Positions 15,601-25,099 of a DNA stretch of 36,489 bases are shown piece after piece. Each line of letters starts with the position of its first letter. The stretch's first letter is position 1. A program made the position numbers and the translations under genes. Origin of the DNA: Prolixibacteraceae bacterium (GTDB taxonomy: Bacteria; Bacteroidota; Bacteroidia; Bacteroidales; Prolixibacteraceae); the NCBI GenBank assembly GCA_028377305.1, contig JAONJW010000024.1, positions 1 through 36,489 of the forward strand. Direction: 5' to 3'. The notes beneath the pieces are model-generated. The model ran no database searches. It was not told where the DNA came from and saw only the letters and a list, made by a program, of their open reading frames with translations.

Positions 15601-16049
15601 GATTAAACCTTTCTTTAGCCTACAAAGGATTTGATATGAATGTTTATTTCCAGGGAGCATCAAACTTTGTAACATATCTAGAAAATCAAGCAGCATTCTC
15701 ATTTATGCTTGAGGGTAATTCTCCAATGGCACTAACGGATAGCTGGAGTCCTGAAAATACCAATGCTAGATACCCGAGACTTCTGATTGGTCAAAATGCG
15801 AATAATATTAAACGATCATCATTCTGGATAGAGGATGCTTCATACTTAAGACTTAAAAATCTTAATATAGGCTACAACTTCAACATGAAGAATAACAAAA
15901 CAATAAAGAATCTAAGAGTTTATGCTTCCGGAACTAATCTATTCACATGGGATAAACTAGATGTATTTGATCCTGAAACACCTACTGGTCGAGGAGCATC
16001 ATACCCTCCAATGAAAGTATACTCTCTAGGACTTGATATTACATTGTAA
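12660..16049 (+). CDS. susC: SusC/RagA-type TonB-linked outer-membrane receptor with STN signalling domain
   Basis: The protein has 1129 residues. A signal sequence ends near residue 40 (SSLNASA). The STN domain (about 47-117) has INLKNKPLIEFFQAIEQQT and ENNKIVISE. A carboxypeptidase-regulatory-like domain (about 130-210) follows (GSVMDAQGAPLPGATIVVKG). The plug (about 218-340) carries SusC signatures VAVGYGVQKK, VDGIERD, and SITVLKDAAAAAVYGVRASN followed by GVILVTTKKG. The rest is the large barrel ending in LGLDITL. The STN domain shows it is a transducer type that signals to FecR. The leader is A/C-rich with no Shine-Dalgarno, and its start region is complementary to the small RNAs at 48-377. 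The ligand is unknown: no glycoside hydrolase, sulfatase or peptidase lies nearby. The symbol is used for the family only. Confidence 0.95.
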   Translation: MRQERPMSFLYRKISITSSILKSTICAAALMLSSLNASAAILEEDVNINLKNKPLIEFFQAIEQQTEYVFVYKTSAINSNKKISLNVKGEELKDVLDEMLDKNNLTYSLENNKIVISERSSKVETQSKQAKSKIVVKGSVMDAQGAPLPGATIVVKGTTQGTITDFDGNYSLANVPKGATLVYSFVGMTTKEAVADKSEIKIQLEDDAVSLSEVVAVGYGVQKKVNLTGSVASIKSEELLKTKTANITNSMVGKVPGLLSVQRSGQPGADQSEISIRGKSTFGNNAALVIVDGIERDFNQIDPNMIESITVLKDAAAAAVYGVRASNGVILVTTKKGKEGKASVTYTGSYGVQTPTKIPELMDAYTYASLINQAFVNEGQQPRYNEEEIQKFKAGTESGYQSTDWWNETFNKLSPITQHNLAVTGGSKKSNYYISVGMLDQKGMYDTSWFKRYNVRSNLETKIGDNLKVNLNLAARIEEKNNSGAGSVNADINNTKNTYRDGSEKIFHGVLRAWPTKPVYNAEGNASYSGTPTNPVMDATENGYDNQKRNVFQSSLSFEYKFKKIQGLKAKALFSYDVNMTPRKKFVSPYNYYIYNKDDGTYDEKAVGAKTTIQKWFSQNNSTTVQLSLNYNKTFGKHQVAGLLLLEQVEGNYDTFNAYRENGFLTNTFDQIQGGSDTNKNNNGNAKENGRIGYVGRFNYNYEGKYLFETSFRYDGSFNFPNGDKWGLFPSVSAGWRISEEDFIKDNFSFVDNLKLRASVGKFGNDRISQFQYIDAYQSVTGAVIGPDYMKGLGHPKVANPNVTWETAINYDYGLDLSLWRGGLSIEANYFYKHTNDILIKRGAEVPDTFGAQLPDENIAETENYGFELTLGHAGKIGNLKYDVSGNYTFARSKVIYWAEPTNVLPHQQQTGRPFDQFKGLKSLGLFQNEEEIKNWANQGKKNKGIKPGDIKYEDFNGDGKIDGNDEQFLGKSKVPEIIYGLNLSLAYKGFDMNVYFQGASNFVTYLENQAAFSFMLEGNSPMALTDSWSPENTNARYPRLLIGQNANNIKRSSFWIEDASYLRLKNLNIGYNFNMKNNKTIKNLRVYASGTNLFTWDKLDVFDPETPTGRGASYPPMKVYSLGLDITL

Positions 16050-16083
16050 ATTGGATTCTTTAATTATTGTAAAAATTGTAAAT

Positions 16084-17691
16084 ATGAAACTTAAATATAT
16101 AGTCGCAATTATTTGCTTAACGTGCTTGCTTGGTTGTGAACAAGTACTCGATAAAAAACCTCTTGATAAAGTGCCAAGCACCGACATATGGAAAGACCTA
16201 ACATTATCTGAAGCAGTCATTTACAACTTGTATTCAAAAATATCTACTGGATACTTTGACACTGAAAATGGAGGTTATATTTTTTCCACATGTAATGTGT
16301 GTGATGAATCACGAAGCAAAAGTGGTTGGATTGGTTCTAATAAAATAATTGTTCCTGGTGCAATGGAGCCAACTAAAAATCCAATGGATGTTTGGAAAAG
16401 AAGGTATCAAGCAATCAGAGCATGTAATGAAGCAATAGTAGGATTAGAGACTGCAACTTTTGATGTGGCCAAAGTTACACGGTTAAAAGCAGAAGCTCAA
16501 TTTGTTAGAGCATGGCTCTATTTTGATCTAACTAGAAGATATGGTGGAGTACCGATTATAACAAAACCACAGTCTCTATTTGATGGAATAGAATCTTTAA
16601 AGGTACCGAGAGAAACATACGATCAATGTATAGATTTCATCACGAAAGAACTTAAGGATATAGCGGAGGTACTTCCAGAAGATATTGACAAATTAGAATG
16701 GGGAAGAGCATCCAAACAAGCATCTAATGCTCTGAATGGAAGAGTACTAATGTACGCAAAAAGGTGGGCCGAATCAGCATTATATTCGAAGAGAGTAATC
16801 GACTCAGGAAGTTACGCTCTGTTTGCTGATTACAATACACTATTTCAGACTCAGGCACAAACAAGTGAGTCTATATTTGATAAGCAATTTAAAGAACCTG
16901 ACTTAGGACATAGCTGGGATTACTACAATATTCCTTACGGATTTACACCAAATTTTGGTAGTCAAACAAATCCAGTACAGGAGATGATCGATAGTTATGA
17001 GATGGCTAATGGTAAAGCAATTACAGACCCAACATCAGGTTATGATCCACAAGATCCTTATAAAAACCGTGACCCTAGATTTTATGCAACAATTCTTTAC
17101 AACGGTGCGCCATTTAAAGGAAAAGTTATTGAGACATTCACAGGGGGTGCACAAGGACTACTTAAAAACGGTTTATGTACAGTTACTGGATACTATATTC
17201 GTAAATTTATTGATGAAACAAAGGGAGAGCCTTCTAAGGGGTCAAGTACTGTAAGCTGGAAAGAACTGCGCTATGGAGAAATACTTCTTAACTATGCTGA
17301 GGCACAAAACGAGGCAATGGGTCCCGATAACTCAGTATATAACGCAATTGACCAAATTAGAGAAAGAGCTGGAATGCCTAATATTACTGCGGGGTTAAAT
17401 CAAGATGAAATGAGAGAGGTGATTCGACACGAGAGAAAAATAGAATTAGCATATGAGAATCACAGATATTGGGATCTAATCCGTTGGAGAACAGCAAAAG
17501 AAGTTCTTAATAATAAAAAATTCCATGGAATGGAAATTACTAAGAATGATGACGGCTCATTTACTTATAATGCAGATTTTATTGTAACAAGAGGAGGGAC
17601 ACAAATTTTTGAAGAAAACCAATACTTATTTCCAATACCTCAAAGTGAAATATATAAAAACTCAAATCTTACACAGAACCCTGGATACTAA
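16084..17691 (+). CDS. susD: SusD/RagB-family surface lipoprotein
   Basis: This 535-residue protein has a lipoprotein signal, with lipobox LLGC and Cys at residue 18, followed by the N-terminal SusD-like helical region. RagB/SusD features include the TPR-like helices (FVRAWLYFDLTRRYGGVPI at about 140-160) and the C-terminal VIRHERKIELAYENHRYWDLIRW, typical of the family. The ATG at 16084, 34 bases after the susC stop, is required by the signal peptide; the frame is open further upstream inside susC. It should cap the SusC barrel and bind substrate at the cell surface. The symbol is used for the family only. Confidence 0.95.
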   Translation: MKLKYIVAIICLTCLLGCEQVLDKKPLDKVPSTDIWKDLTLSEAVIYNLYSKISTGYFDTENGGYIFSTCNVCDESRSKSGWIGSNKIIVPGAMEPTKNPMDVWKRRYQAIRACNEAIVGLETATFDVAKVTRLKAEAQFVRAWLYFDLTRRYGGVPIITKPQSLFDGIESLKVPRETYDQCIDFITKELKDIAEVLPEDIDKLEWGRASKQASNALNGRVLMYAKRWAESALYSKRVIDSGSYALFADYNTLFQTQAQTSESIFDKQFKEPDLGHSWDYYNIPYGFTPNFGSQTNPVQEMIDSYEMANGKAITDPTSGYDPQDPYKNRDPRFYATILYNGAPFKGKVIETFTGGAQGLLKNGLCTVTGYYIRKFIDETKGEPSKGSSTVSWKELRYGEILLNYAEAQNEAMGPDNSVYNAIDQIRERAGMPNITAGLNQDEMREVIRHERKIELAYENHRYWDLIRWRTAKEVLNNKKFHGMEITKNDDGSFTYNADFIVTRGGTQIFEENQYLFPIPQSEIYKNSNLTQNPGY

Positions 17692-17697
17692 TCAAAT

Positions 17698-17726
17698 AAA
17701 AAGGCTGCTTTAATAGCGGCCTTTTT
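17698..17726. terminator. Bidirectional terminator between susD and citrate synthase
   Basis: AAAAAGGCTGCT and AGCGGCCTTTTT form a 12-bp stem with one G-T pair around ttaat. It has an A-run on one side and a T-run on the other, and lies between convergent genes. Confidence 0.85.
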
Positions 17727-17766
17727 ATTTAATTCAGATAGAATTTACACAATACTTTTAAGCTAA

Positions 17767-19086
17767 TTACTCTTCGGCTTTAGAAAAATCAATTAACCAT
17801 TCTAAAGTTTGTGAATTAGGACGTTCAATAGGCAAACCTAAGAACCTATCCCATATCATTTGTGCTCCTACTCCTAGGGCTCGACTAACACCAAACATAA
17901 CGGTATAAAAGATATAGTCTTTAATACCATAATGCATTAATAAAGACCCAGAGAACGCATCCACATTAGGCCATGGATTCTTGGCTTTACCTCTATCAAG
18001 TAAAACTTGAGGTACAACCTTGTAAAGGATCTTCACTGTGTCCACCATAGAGTCAGTTGAGACATATTTATCCGCAAACTGCATTTGGGTAGTAAAACGT
18101 GGGTCCGTAGCTCGTAAAACAGCATGTCCATATCCTGGAATAACCTTTCCATTATCCAAGGTAAAATTAACAAATGAGGTAATCTCGTCTTCGGTTAAGC
18201 CATCTTCAAGACTACGATCATAATGCTTATACATGTCAAATATCCAACGAACAACTTCCTGATTGGCATACCCATGTAATGGACCAGCTAAACCAATCAT
18301 ACCAGCAGCATAAGAATAGAATGGATTACTAAGTGCAGATGCTACCAAATGGGAGGTATGTGCAGAAACATTACCCCCTTCATGATCAGCATGAATGTAC
18401 ATATACATTCTGAACAAACGGTAGATCTCTTCAGAATCAAAGCCCATCATGTGAGCAAAATTAGCAGACCAATCCAAATTTGGATCTAAAGGAATAATCT
18501 TACTATTTTCGAACTCCTTACGATAAATATAAGATGCAATAACTGGCAATTGTGCCAACATATTCATTACATCTTCATAAGTAGAATCCCAATAATCTTC
18601 TTTACGAATACCATTACGATGCTTCTTCTGAAATTGTGACTGTGTTGCAGCAGCCAAAATCCCTGTAGAAAATCGTGTCATCGGTTTGGAACTTTGAGGA
18701 AGTGCATCTATAGCTCTAAAAACATGATCTGGCACTACAGCTCTATTTACCCAATCTTGACGAATATATTCAACCTCTTCTATCGTTGGGACATCACCAG
18801 TAAGTAATAGAAAGAATACACCTTCGGCTAAAGGCTCACCTTCAGGATGCTTTCTTGGTAGAACGGCGTACAGTTCGGGAAGAGTAAAACCTCGATATCT
18901 TATACCCTCATACGGGTCAAGTTTGGAAGTTAAAGTAAGTAATGAAGTAACACCTTTCATGCCTCCTAAGACATGACCAATAGTTACCTCATCAACAATT
19001 AAGTCTTTGGAAGTAGATAAAAGGTCTTGCACTTGAGCCCGTACCTCAGAGCCCTTTTCAAAAAGTCGTTGTTTAATATAGTCCAT
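17767..19086 (-). CDS. gltA: Citrate synthase (eukaryotic-like type)
   Basis: This 439-residue enzyme condenses acetyl-CoA with oxaloacetate at the entry of the citric acid cycle. Active-site segments are visible: HADHEGGNVSAHTSHLV, then the His in AGPLHGYANQE, the His in PGYGHAVLR, and the following Asp in ATDPRF. The length, the N-terminal extension, and motifs such as VTSLLTLTSKLDPYEGIRYRG fit the mitochondrial-type group found in many Bacteroidota, not the NADH-sensitive hexameric GltA of Gammaproteobacteria. It is a single-gene unit directly downstream of the ribosomal cluster but separated from it by a strong terminator. The symbol follows common usage. Confidence 0.93.
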   Translation of the reverse strand: MDYIKQRLFEKGSEVRAQVQDLLSTSKDLIVDEVTIGHVLGGMKGVTSLLTLTSKLDPYEGIRYRGFTLPELYAVLPRKHPEGEPLAEGVFFLLLTGDVPTIEEVEYIRQDWVNRAVVPDHVFRAIDALPQSSKPMTRFSTGILAAATQSQFQKKHRNGIRKEDYWDSTYEDVMNMLAQLPVIASYIYRKEFENSKIIPLDPNLDWSANFAHMMGFDSEEIYRLFRMYMYIHADHEGGNVSAHTSHLVASALSNPFYSYAAGMIGLAGPLHGYANQEVVRWIFDMYKHYDRSLEDGLTEDEITSFVNFTLDNGKVIPGYGHAVLRATDPRFTTQMQFADKYVSTDSMVDTVKILYKVVPQVLLDRGKAKNPWPNVDAFSGSLLMHYGIKDYIFYTVMFGVSRALGVGAQMIWDRFLGLPIERPNSQTLEWLIDFSKAEE

Positions 19087-19136
19087 ATATATTTAGGGTT
19101 AATGATTTCTGGATAATATATGTTCTACTTAACAAC

Positions 19137-19165
19137 AAAAAAGGGAAACAAATGTTTCCCTTTTT
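19137..19165 (-). terminator. Terminator of the ribosomal protein cluster
   Basis: AAAAAGGGAAAC and GTTTCCCTTTTT form a 12-bp perfect stem with a small loop (AAAT). It has T-runs in both directions and lies 22 bases after the rplQ stop. It marks the end of the long minus-strand cluster. Confidence 0.9.
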
Positions 19166-19186
19166 CCCCTTAGAGTATCATAAAAA

Positions 19187-19657
19187 TTACTCTGCTGCTG
19201 TATCAGCTGCTGGTGCTTCTGGTGCTGCATCAGTAGACTTCTTACGACGTCTACGAGATTTAGCTTCAGGTTTAGCATCTTTTGCTGCCAACATAGCCTC
19301 ATTGTAATCAACTAGTTCGATAATACACATCTCAGCATTATCACCAAGACGGTTACCTGTCTTCAAAATACGTGTATATCCACCTGGACGGTCAGCTACT
19401 TTTACAGATACCTCACGGAACAATTCTGTAACAGCAGTTTTACTTTTTAGGTAGCTAAATACAGTACGACGATTATGTGTAGAGTCTTCCTTTGACTTTG
19501 TAATCAATGGCTCGACATACATACGCAAAGCTTTCGCTTTTGCTACAGTAGTAGTAATACGCTTGTGTAGGAGAAGAGAACAAGCCATGTTTGCCAACAT
19601 TGCTTTTCTGTGAGCACTCTTTCTACCCAAGTGGTTAAACTTCTTATTATGTCTCAT
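19187..19657 (-). CDS. rplQ: 50S ribosomal protein L17
   Basis: This 156-residue protein carries the L17 core ([20 protein letters not shown] to about residue 117). A C-terminal extension of about 38 residues is rich in Arg and Lys (SRRRRKKS) and then Ala, Pro and Glu; extensions of this kind are common in Bacteroidota. L17 lies near the peptide exit tunnel. It is the last gene of the cluster, 6 bases after rpoA. Confidence 0.95.
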   Translation of the reverse strand: MRHNKKFNHLGRKSAHRKAMLANMACSLLLHKRITTTVAKAKALRMYVEPLITKSKEDSTHNRRTVFSYLKSKTAVTELFREVSVKVADRPGGYTRILKTGNRLGDNAEMCIIELVDYNEAMLAAKDAKPEAKSRRRRKKSTDAAPEAPAADTAAE

Positions 19658-19663
19658 TTTCTA

Positions 19664-20656
19664 TTATTCCTTGTCTAATTTATACTTACTTATATCCATC
19701 CCGAAATTGAGATTCATGCTATCCAATAGTTCATCTAGCTCAGTAAGTGACTTCTTACCGAAGTTACGAAACTTAAGAAGATCATTTCTATTGTACTGCA
19801 CAAGGTCACCTAATGTATCAACATCAGCAGCCTTAAGACAGTTCAAAGCACGAACTGAGAGATCCATATCAACTAAACGAGTCTTTAGCAATTGACGCAT
19901 ATGAAGAACCTCTTCATCAAACTCTTCGTTGCCGAATTTCTCCTCATTATCTAATGTTATTTTCTCATCAGAGAATAACATAAAGTGATAGATTAGAATT
20001 TTGGCAGCTTCCTTAAGCGCATCTTTAGGATGAATAGATCCGTCAGTAGTTAGCTCTAACACCAATTTCTCGTAATCAGTCTTCTGCTCAACACGATAGT
20101 TTTCTACTGCGTATCGAACATTTTTGATTGGAGTATAGATAGAATCGATTGGAATAATACCAAAATCATCCTCTACTGGTTTGTTTTCAGTACTTGGAAC
20201 ATATCCACGACCCTTTTCAATCGTAAGTTCCAATTGAAGCTTCACCTCAGGGTTCATTCTACAGATAACTTGATCTGTATTTAACACTTGGAAGTTTGAA
20301 GCAAACTTATTTATGTCGCCAGCAGTAAATTGCTCCTGACCGAAAAGTGAGATAGAAACTTTTTCACTGTCAAAATCTTCTACTTCTTGCTTAAAACGAA
20401 CCTGCTTAAGATTTAAAATAATCTCAGTTACATCTTCGATTACACCTTCGATAGTAGAAAACTCATGTTCAACACCTTCGATCTTAATTGTCGTGATAGC
20501 GTATCCTTCTAAAGATGACAACAGTATTCTTCTTAAAGCATTACCAACTGTAATACCATACCCTGGCTCTAGAGGACGAAACTCAAATTTACCAAAGGTC
20601 TCTGAAGATTCCACCATTATCACTTTGTCTGGCTTTTGGAAAGCTAATATTGCCAT
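19664..20656 (-). CDS. rpoA: RNA polymerase alpha subunit
   Basis: This 330-residue protein has the N-terminal assembly domain (about 20-230, with [17 protein letters not shown]) and a linker. The C-terminal DNA- and activator-binding domain is at about 260-320 ([34 protein letters not shown]). It is full length and 19 bases downstream of rpsD, in the usual alpha-operon position. Confidence 0.97.
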   Translation of the reverse strand: MAILAFQKPDKVIMVESSETFGKFEFRPLEPGYGITVGNALRRILLSSLEGYAITTIKIEGVEHEFSTIEGVIEDVTEIILNLKQVRFKQEVEDFDSEKVSISLFGQEQFTAGDINKFASNFQVLNTDQVICRMNPEVKLQLELTIEKGRGYVPSTENKPVEDDFGIIPIDSIYTPIKNVRYAVENYRVEQKTDYEKLVLELTTDGSIHPKDALKEAAKILIYHFMLFSDEKITLDNEEKFGNEEFDEEVLHMRQLLKTRLVDMDLSVRALNCLKAADVDTLGDLVQYNRNDLLKFRNFGKKSLTELDELLDSMNLNFGMDISKYKLDKE

Positions 20657-20675
20657 AAATCTTAAGATTATATCG

Positions 20676-21284
20676 TTATTTAGAGTACAACTCGACGATT
20701 AGTTGTTCCTTAATATTCTCAGGAATCTCCGTTCTTTCAGGACGATTCAAGAATTTTCCTGATAAAGCAGCAGAATCCCATTCTAACCAAGAATACTGAC
20801 CACCACGGTGAGACGCAAGAGAATTTGAAACCACCTCTAGTGATTTTGATTTCTCACGAACTCCAATAATATCGCCAGGACGTACACTATACGAGGCAAT
20901 ATTTACAACGCTTCCATTAACAGTAATGTGCTTGTGTGATACTAACTGACGTGCTGCAGAACGCGTAGGTGCAATACCTAAACGATACACTACGTTATCT
21001 AGACGACACTCTAGCAATTGCAACAACACCTCACCTGTAACACCTTTAGATGCGTTCGCTTTCTTGAACAAAGTACGGAACTGACGCTCAAGAATACCAT
21101 AAGTATATTTTGCTTTTTGCTTCTCCTTCAACTGAAGACCATATTCAGAAGTTTTATTTCTTCTTTGGTTAGGTCCATGTTGTCCTGGAGGGTATGCTTT
21201 ATTCTCTAGAACCTTATCAGGTCCAAAAATTGCTTCACCAAATCTACGTGCGATCTTCGACTTTGGTCCAATATATCTAGCCAT
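20676..21284 (-). CDS. rpsD: 30S ribosomal protein S4
   Basis: This 202-residue protein starts [17 protein letters not shown]. It lacks the N-terminal zinc-binding Cys cluster, so it is the zinc-free form. The S4 RNA-binding domain (about 90-155) has [20 protein letters not shown] and HKHITVNG. It is a primary binder of 16S rRNA. In Enterobacteria S4 represses the alpha operon; whether that applies here is unknown. Confidence 0.97.
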   Translation of the reverse strand: MARYIGPKSKIARRFGEAIFGPDKVLENKAYPPGQHGPNQRRNKTSEYGLQLKEKQKAKYTYGILERQFRTLFKKANASKGVTGEVLLQLLECRLDNVVYRLGIAPTRSAARQLVSHKHITVNGSVVNIASYSVRPGDIIGVREKSKSLEVVSNSLASHRGGQYSWLEWDSAALSGKFLNRPERTEIPENIKEQLIVELYSK

Positions 21285-21314
21285 TTAATCTTACTTTAAT
21301 AAGTCCTATAAAAA

Positions 21315-21704
21315 TTATACTCTACGACGCTTAGGAGGACGACATCCATTATGTGGTAATGGAGTTACATCAACGATTTCCGACACTGTGATACCAGTAT
21401 TATTGATAGCACGAATAGCCGACTCACGTCCATTTCCTGGCCCTTTAACGTATACTTTTACTTTACGAAGTCCTAGATCATGTGCAGTTTTTGCACACTC
21501 TTCTGCGGCAACCTGTGCAGCATAAGGAGTATTTTTCTTTGATCCACGAAATCCTTTTTTACCAGCTGATGACCATGAAATAACCTCACCGTTATTGTTA
21601 GTCAAACAGATAATGATGTTATTAAAAGACGAGTGGATATGTGCTTGACCAATCGCCTCTACTTTAACAACTCTTTTTTTAGTATTACTTGACTTTTTTG
21701 CCAT
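21315..21704 (-). CDS. rpsK: 30S ribosomal protein S11
   Basis: This 129-residue protein carries the S11 signature ([19 protein letters not shown], and the C-terminal [17 protein letters not shown]). It sits on the platform of the small subunit and helps shape the mRNA channel near the E site. It lies 12 bases downstream of rpsM. Confidence 0.97.
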   Translation of the reverse strand: MAKKSSNTKKRVVKVEAIGQAHIHSSFNNIIICLTNNNGEVISWSSAGKKGFRGSKKNTPYAAQVAAEECAKTAHDLGLRKVKVYVKGPGNGRESAIRAINNTGITVSEIVDVTPLPHNGCRPPKRRRV

Positions 21705-21716
21705 AATCAGTTAACC

Positions 21717-22094
21717 TTATTTAGTTGCTTTTTTCTTATTTGCAACAGTTTTTTTCTTACCCTTACGTGTACGCGCGTTGTTCTTTGTCTTTTGTCCACG
21801 CAATGGTAGTCCAATACGATGACGAATTCCACGATAACATCCGATATCCATCAAACGCTTAATGTTCAACTGGATCTCAGAACGCAATTCACCTTCAACA
21901 GTATAATCACTATTGATCAAACCACGGATCGCTTGGAATTGTTCATCTGTCCAATCTTTCACTTTGATGTCCTTATCTACACCAGCCTTTTCAAGAATGT
22001 CAACTGAAAGACTGCGACCAATACCGTAGATATAGGTCAATGAGATTTCGCCGCGTTTATTAACTGGGATATCTACACCAACAATACGAGCCAT
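21717..22094 (-). CDS. rpsM: 30S ribosomal protein S13
   Basis: This 125-residue protein has the N-terminal [20 protein letters not shown], a helix-two-turn-helix region ([19 protein letters not shown]) and the basic tail of Lys and Arg residues that reaches toward P-site t[22 protein letters not shown] is the family signature. Confidence 0.97.
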   Translation of the reverse strand: MARIVGVDIPVNKRGEISLTYIYGIGRSLSVDILEKAGVDKDIKVKDWTDEQFQAIRGLINSDYTVEGELRSEIQLNIKRLMDIGCYRGIRHRIGLPLRGQKTKNNARTRKGKKKTVANKKKATK

Positions 22095-22125
22095 AAAATT
22101 TAATTTTAAACTTTAGATTAAAGAA

Positions 22126-22242
22126 TTATCCTTGACGTTGCTTAAACTTAGGATTTTTCTTATTGATTACATACAAACGTCCTTTACGACGCACAATCTT
22201 GCAGTCACTACTGCGCTTCTTAATCGATACTCGAGTTTTCAT
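22126..22242 (-). CDS. rpmJ: 50S ribosomal protein L36
   Basis: This 38-codon gene starts at the ATG at 22242 and stops with TAA at 22126. The protein begins [20 protein letters not shown] and ends [11 protein letters not shown], the L36 signature. Only one Cys is present instead of the three Cys and one His of zinc-binding L36, so this is the zinc-free form. It lies between infA (14 bases upstream) and rpsM, its normal place. Confidence 0.96.
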   Translation of the reverse strand: MKTRVSIKKRSSDCKIVRRKGRLYVINKKNPKFKQRQG

Positions 22243-22256
22243 TATAACTTTAACGA

Positions 22257-22478
22257 TTAGTTTTTATATCGAAATGTGATACGTCCCTTAGTTAAATCAT
22301 AAGGAGACATCTCTACTTTCACTTTATCTCCAGGCAAGATCTTAATGTAATGCATACGCATTTTACCTGAAATGTGTGCTGTAATTACGTGACCATTATG
22401 CAATTCAACACGAAACATTGCATTAGACAATGCTTCAATAATAGTCCCGTCCTGTTCTATAGAAGGCTGCTTCGCCAT
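22257..22478 (-). CDS. infA: Translation initiation factor IF-1
   Basis: This 73-residue single OB-fold protein starts [19 protein letters not shown] and ends [16 protein letters not shown], with the typical [18 protein letters not shown] core. It binds the ribosomal A site during initiation. Its first 22 bases overlap the end of map, so translation of the two is probably coupled. Confidence 0.97.
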   Translation of the reverse strand: MAKQPSIEQDGTIIEALSNAMFRVELHNGHVITAHISGKMRMHYIKILPGDKVKVEMSPYDLTKGRITFRYKN

Positions 22479-23272
22479 AAGAATTTATTTTTTTTCAATT
22501 GATTCTCAACAAAACAAAAATCAGTCAAGGTTTCAGCACCGTATGGTCTTACGGCAAGGGTATGTTCAAAATGAACTCCCACACCACCATCTTTGGTCAA
22601 AACACTCCATCCATCATCTGACAAAAAAACATCCGAAGAATACTCTGTCAACATGGGTTCAATTGCAAGTGTCAAACCTCTAAGGAGTTTCATCCCTTTT
22701 TTTGACCTGCCAAAATTACGCACAAAAGGTGACTCATGCAAATCTCTTCCAATTCCATGTCCACCAAAGGATCTCACCACACCAAAACTGGCCTCTTTTG
22801 CAATATTCTCAATAGAATGACCAATATCTCCGAGGTTTTTTCCTTCATACGCATTTTCGAGGGCGCAAGATAAGCTTTCATACGCTGATTTACAAAGATT
22901 ATAGTGATTTTCCGAAACATTACCTACTAAAAATGTAAAACATCCATCCCCATGATATCCATCCAAACAGACACCACAGTCGACAGACACTACATCTCCT
23001 TCTTTTAAAAGATAATTAGAAGGCAATCCATGTAATACACAATCATTGACCGATACACATAGACTATTAGGAAATCCTTTATAACCTAAGAAACTAGGAA
23101 TAGCCCCTTGTTTGCGAATATAACATTCAGCAACGGCATCCAACTCGAGAGTTGAGATGCCGGGTTGAATAAGTTTAGTTATTTCAGCTAAAGTTTTACT
23201 TACAAGTAGCGAACTTTTTCGTATGAATGAGATTTCTTGTTCTGTTTTGTAATAGATGGACCCATTCATCAT
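22457..23272 (-). CDS. map: Type I methionine aminopeptidase
   Basis: This 271-residue enzyme removes the N-terminal Met from nascent proteins. The metal-binding residues are visible: Asp in SVDCGV, Asp in GYHGDGC, His in [11 protein letters not shown], Glu in LAIEPML and Glu in HFEHTLAV. The C-terminus is longer than in the minimal enzyme by about 15 residues ([16 protein letters not shown]), and this is what produces the 22-base overlap with infA. The position between secY and infA is normal for Bacteroidota. Confidence 0.95.
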   Translation of the reverse strand: MMNGSIYYKTEQEISFIRKSSLLVSKTLAEITKLIQPGISTLELDAVAECYIRKQGAIPSFLGYKGFPNSLCVSVNDCVLHGLPSNYLLKEGDVVSVDCGVCLDGYHGDGCFTFLVGNVSENHYNLCKSAYESLSCALENAYEGKNLGDIGHSIENIAKEASFGVVRSFGGHGIGRDLHESPFVRNFGRSKKGMKLLRGLTLAIEPMLTEYSSDVFLSDDGWSVLTKDGGVGVHFEHTLAVRPYGAETLTDFCFVENQLKKNKFLWRSSLL

Positions 23273-23280
23273 GAAAAAGT

Positions 23281-24621
23281 TTATATAGCAGCTGCTCCAC
23301 CAACACGCCCTTTAATACGACCATCTTTCATAAGACCATCATAGTGACGCATTAGTAAATGTGATTCAATCTGCTGAAGCGTATCTAAAACTACACCTAC
23401 CAAAATTAGAAGAGATGTTCCTCCAAAAAAGTTTGCAAATTGTCCGTTGATACCCAACTTCATTGCAAACGCAGGTAGAATAGTTACCATTGCTAGGAAA
23501 ATAGATCCTGGCAAAGTAATACGTGACATAACAGTATCTAAGAAATCTCTGGTCTTCTTTCCTGGCTTAATTCCTGGAATAAAACCTCCATTCTTCTTCA
23601 TATCTTCTGCCATTTGAGTTGGATTAACTGTAATCGCAGTATAAAAATATGTAAAGATGATAACCATTAATGCCATAGCGAAATTATACCAGAAACCAGT
23701 AAAATCGCTAAATGCAGACACAAATCTACTTACACCTTCATTACTTGCAAAACCTGACAAACTGATAGGAATCATTACAATCGCCTGAGCAAAAATGATT
23801 GGCATAACACCAGCAGCATTCACTTTCAAAGGAATATACTGACGAACACCACCATATTGTTTGTTTCCTACAATTCGTTTTGCATACTGTACAGGCACCT
23901 TACGAGTCCCTTGCACTAGCAAAATAGAAAGCATAAATATTACAAAAAGAAGAACTAACTCTACCAAGAACATCAACATTCCTGCACCTTGCTCAGTCCA
24001 ACGTGAAGCCAACTCAGCAAAGAATGCGAAAGGAAGTCTTGATATGATACCTATCATAATGATTAAGGAGATCCCATTACCGATACCTTTATCAGTAATA
24101 CGCTCTCCTAGCCACATAACAAACATAGAACCTGCACACATAATAATCATCGCAGGTATAGTAAAGAAGGCGCCTTCTACTGCGAAGGCGCTTTCTGGTA
24201 ATTGGTAATGTAAATTCGTTAGATAGCCTGATCCTTGTAAAATAAGAACACCAACCGTTAATAAACGGGTAATTTGATTAATCTTATTACGACCTGACTC
24301 TCCATCTTTTTGTAAACGTTGAAAGTATGGAACAGCGATACCCAAAAGCTGAATAACGATCGATGCGGTAATATAAGGCATAATTCCTAATGCAAATATA
24401 GATGCATTAGAGAAGGCTCCTCCTGAAAAAGTATTTAGAAGTCCTAACAAACCATCTGCGGTTTGATCTTCCAGTTTACCTAGTTGCATAGGATTAATAC
24501 CTGGTAAGGTAATAAATGATCCTAAACGATAGATCAACAACAACAATAATGTTGTATTGATTCGAGATCGCAACTCTTCGATCTTATAAATATTCTTTAG
24601 GGTGTCGATTAACTTTCTCAT
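23281..24621 (-). CDS. secY: Protein translocase subunit SecY
   Basis: This 446-residue inner-membrane channel protein has ten predicted membrane segments. SecY signatures include GSFITLPGINP near the N-terminus (about 32-42), GIMPYITASIVIQLL (plug and TM2 region), and the cytoplasmic loop motifs GTRKVPVQYAKR and GGFIPGIKPGK. It forms the Sec pore with SecE and SecG. It lies 6 bases after rplO and 8 bases before map. Confidence 0.97.
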   Translation of the reverse strand: MRKLIDTLKNIYKIEELRSRINTTLLLLLIYRLGSFITLPGINPMQLGKLEDQTADGLLGLLNTFSGGAFSNASIFALGIMPYITASIVIQLLGIAVPYFQRLQKDGESGRNKINQITRLLTVGVLILQGSGYLTNLHYQLPESAFAVEGAFFTIPAMIIMCAGSMFVMWLGERITDKGIGNGISLIIMIGIISRLPFAFFAELASRWTEQGAGMLMFLVELVLLFVIFMLSILLVQGTRKVPVQYAKRIVGNKQYGGVRQYIPLKVNAAGVMPIIFAQAIVMIPISLSGFASNEGVSRFVSAFSDFTGFWYNFAMALMVIIFTYFYTAITVNPTQMAEDMKKNGGFIPGIKPGKKTRDFLDTVMSRITLPGSIFLAMVTILPAFAMKLGINGQFANFFGGTSLLILVGVVLDTLQQIESHLLMRHYDGLMKDGRIKGRVGGAAAI

Positions 24622-24627
24622 ATAGGT

Positions 24628-25074
24628 TTAGAGTATTTCTGTTGTTCCAGATAACTTTTCAATAGCTTCTTTTGCGCTTTTAGAAAAAGCATTTGCTTTC
24701 ACCTCTAATTTAGAAGTAATTTCGCCATTTCCCAAGATTTTTACCAAATCATTTTTAGAAACTAGCCCAGCCTTAATTAATAACGCTTTATCTATTGTTG
24801 TAGTCTCATGCTTATCAGCAACAGCCTGAAGAGATCCCAAGTTTACTCCTTTGTACTCTACACGGTTGATGTTCTTAAAACCAAATTTAGGAACCAAACG
24901 TTGTAGAGGCATCTGACCACCTTGGAAACCAACTTTGCGGCTATATCCTGATCTAGACTTAGCACCTTTGTGCCCACGTGTCGAGGTACCACCATATCCA
25001 GATCCTTGACCACGGCCAATTCGCTTATCAGAGTGTGTGGAACCTTTCGCAGGTCGTAGATTGTGCAACTCCAT
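24628..25074 (-). CDS. rplO: 50S ribosomal protein L15
   Basis: This 148-residue protein has the Gly-rich N-terminal extension (GRGQGSGYGGTSTRGHKGAK) that threads through 23S rRNA, followed by the globular L15 domain (MPLQRLVPKFGF onward). It sits between rpmD and secY, the conserved spc-operon position. Confidence 0.97.
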   Translation of the reverse strand: MELHNLRPAKGSTHSDKRIGRGQGSGYGGTSTRGHKGAKSRSGYSRKVGFQGGQMPLQRLVPKFGFKNINRVEYKGVNLGSLQAVADKHETTTIDKALLIKAGLVSKNDLVKILGNGEITSKLEVKANAFSKSAKEAIEKLSGTTEIL

Positions 25075-25099
25075 ATCTAGTTGTTTTTTTATTTATTAA

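Noticed and set aside
23861-24208. 115-codon open frame antisense to secY
   Set aside because: It lies wholly inside secY and mirrors its codons; no independent start context or domain.
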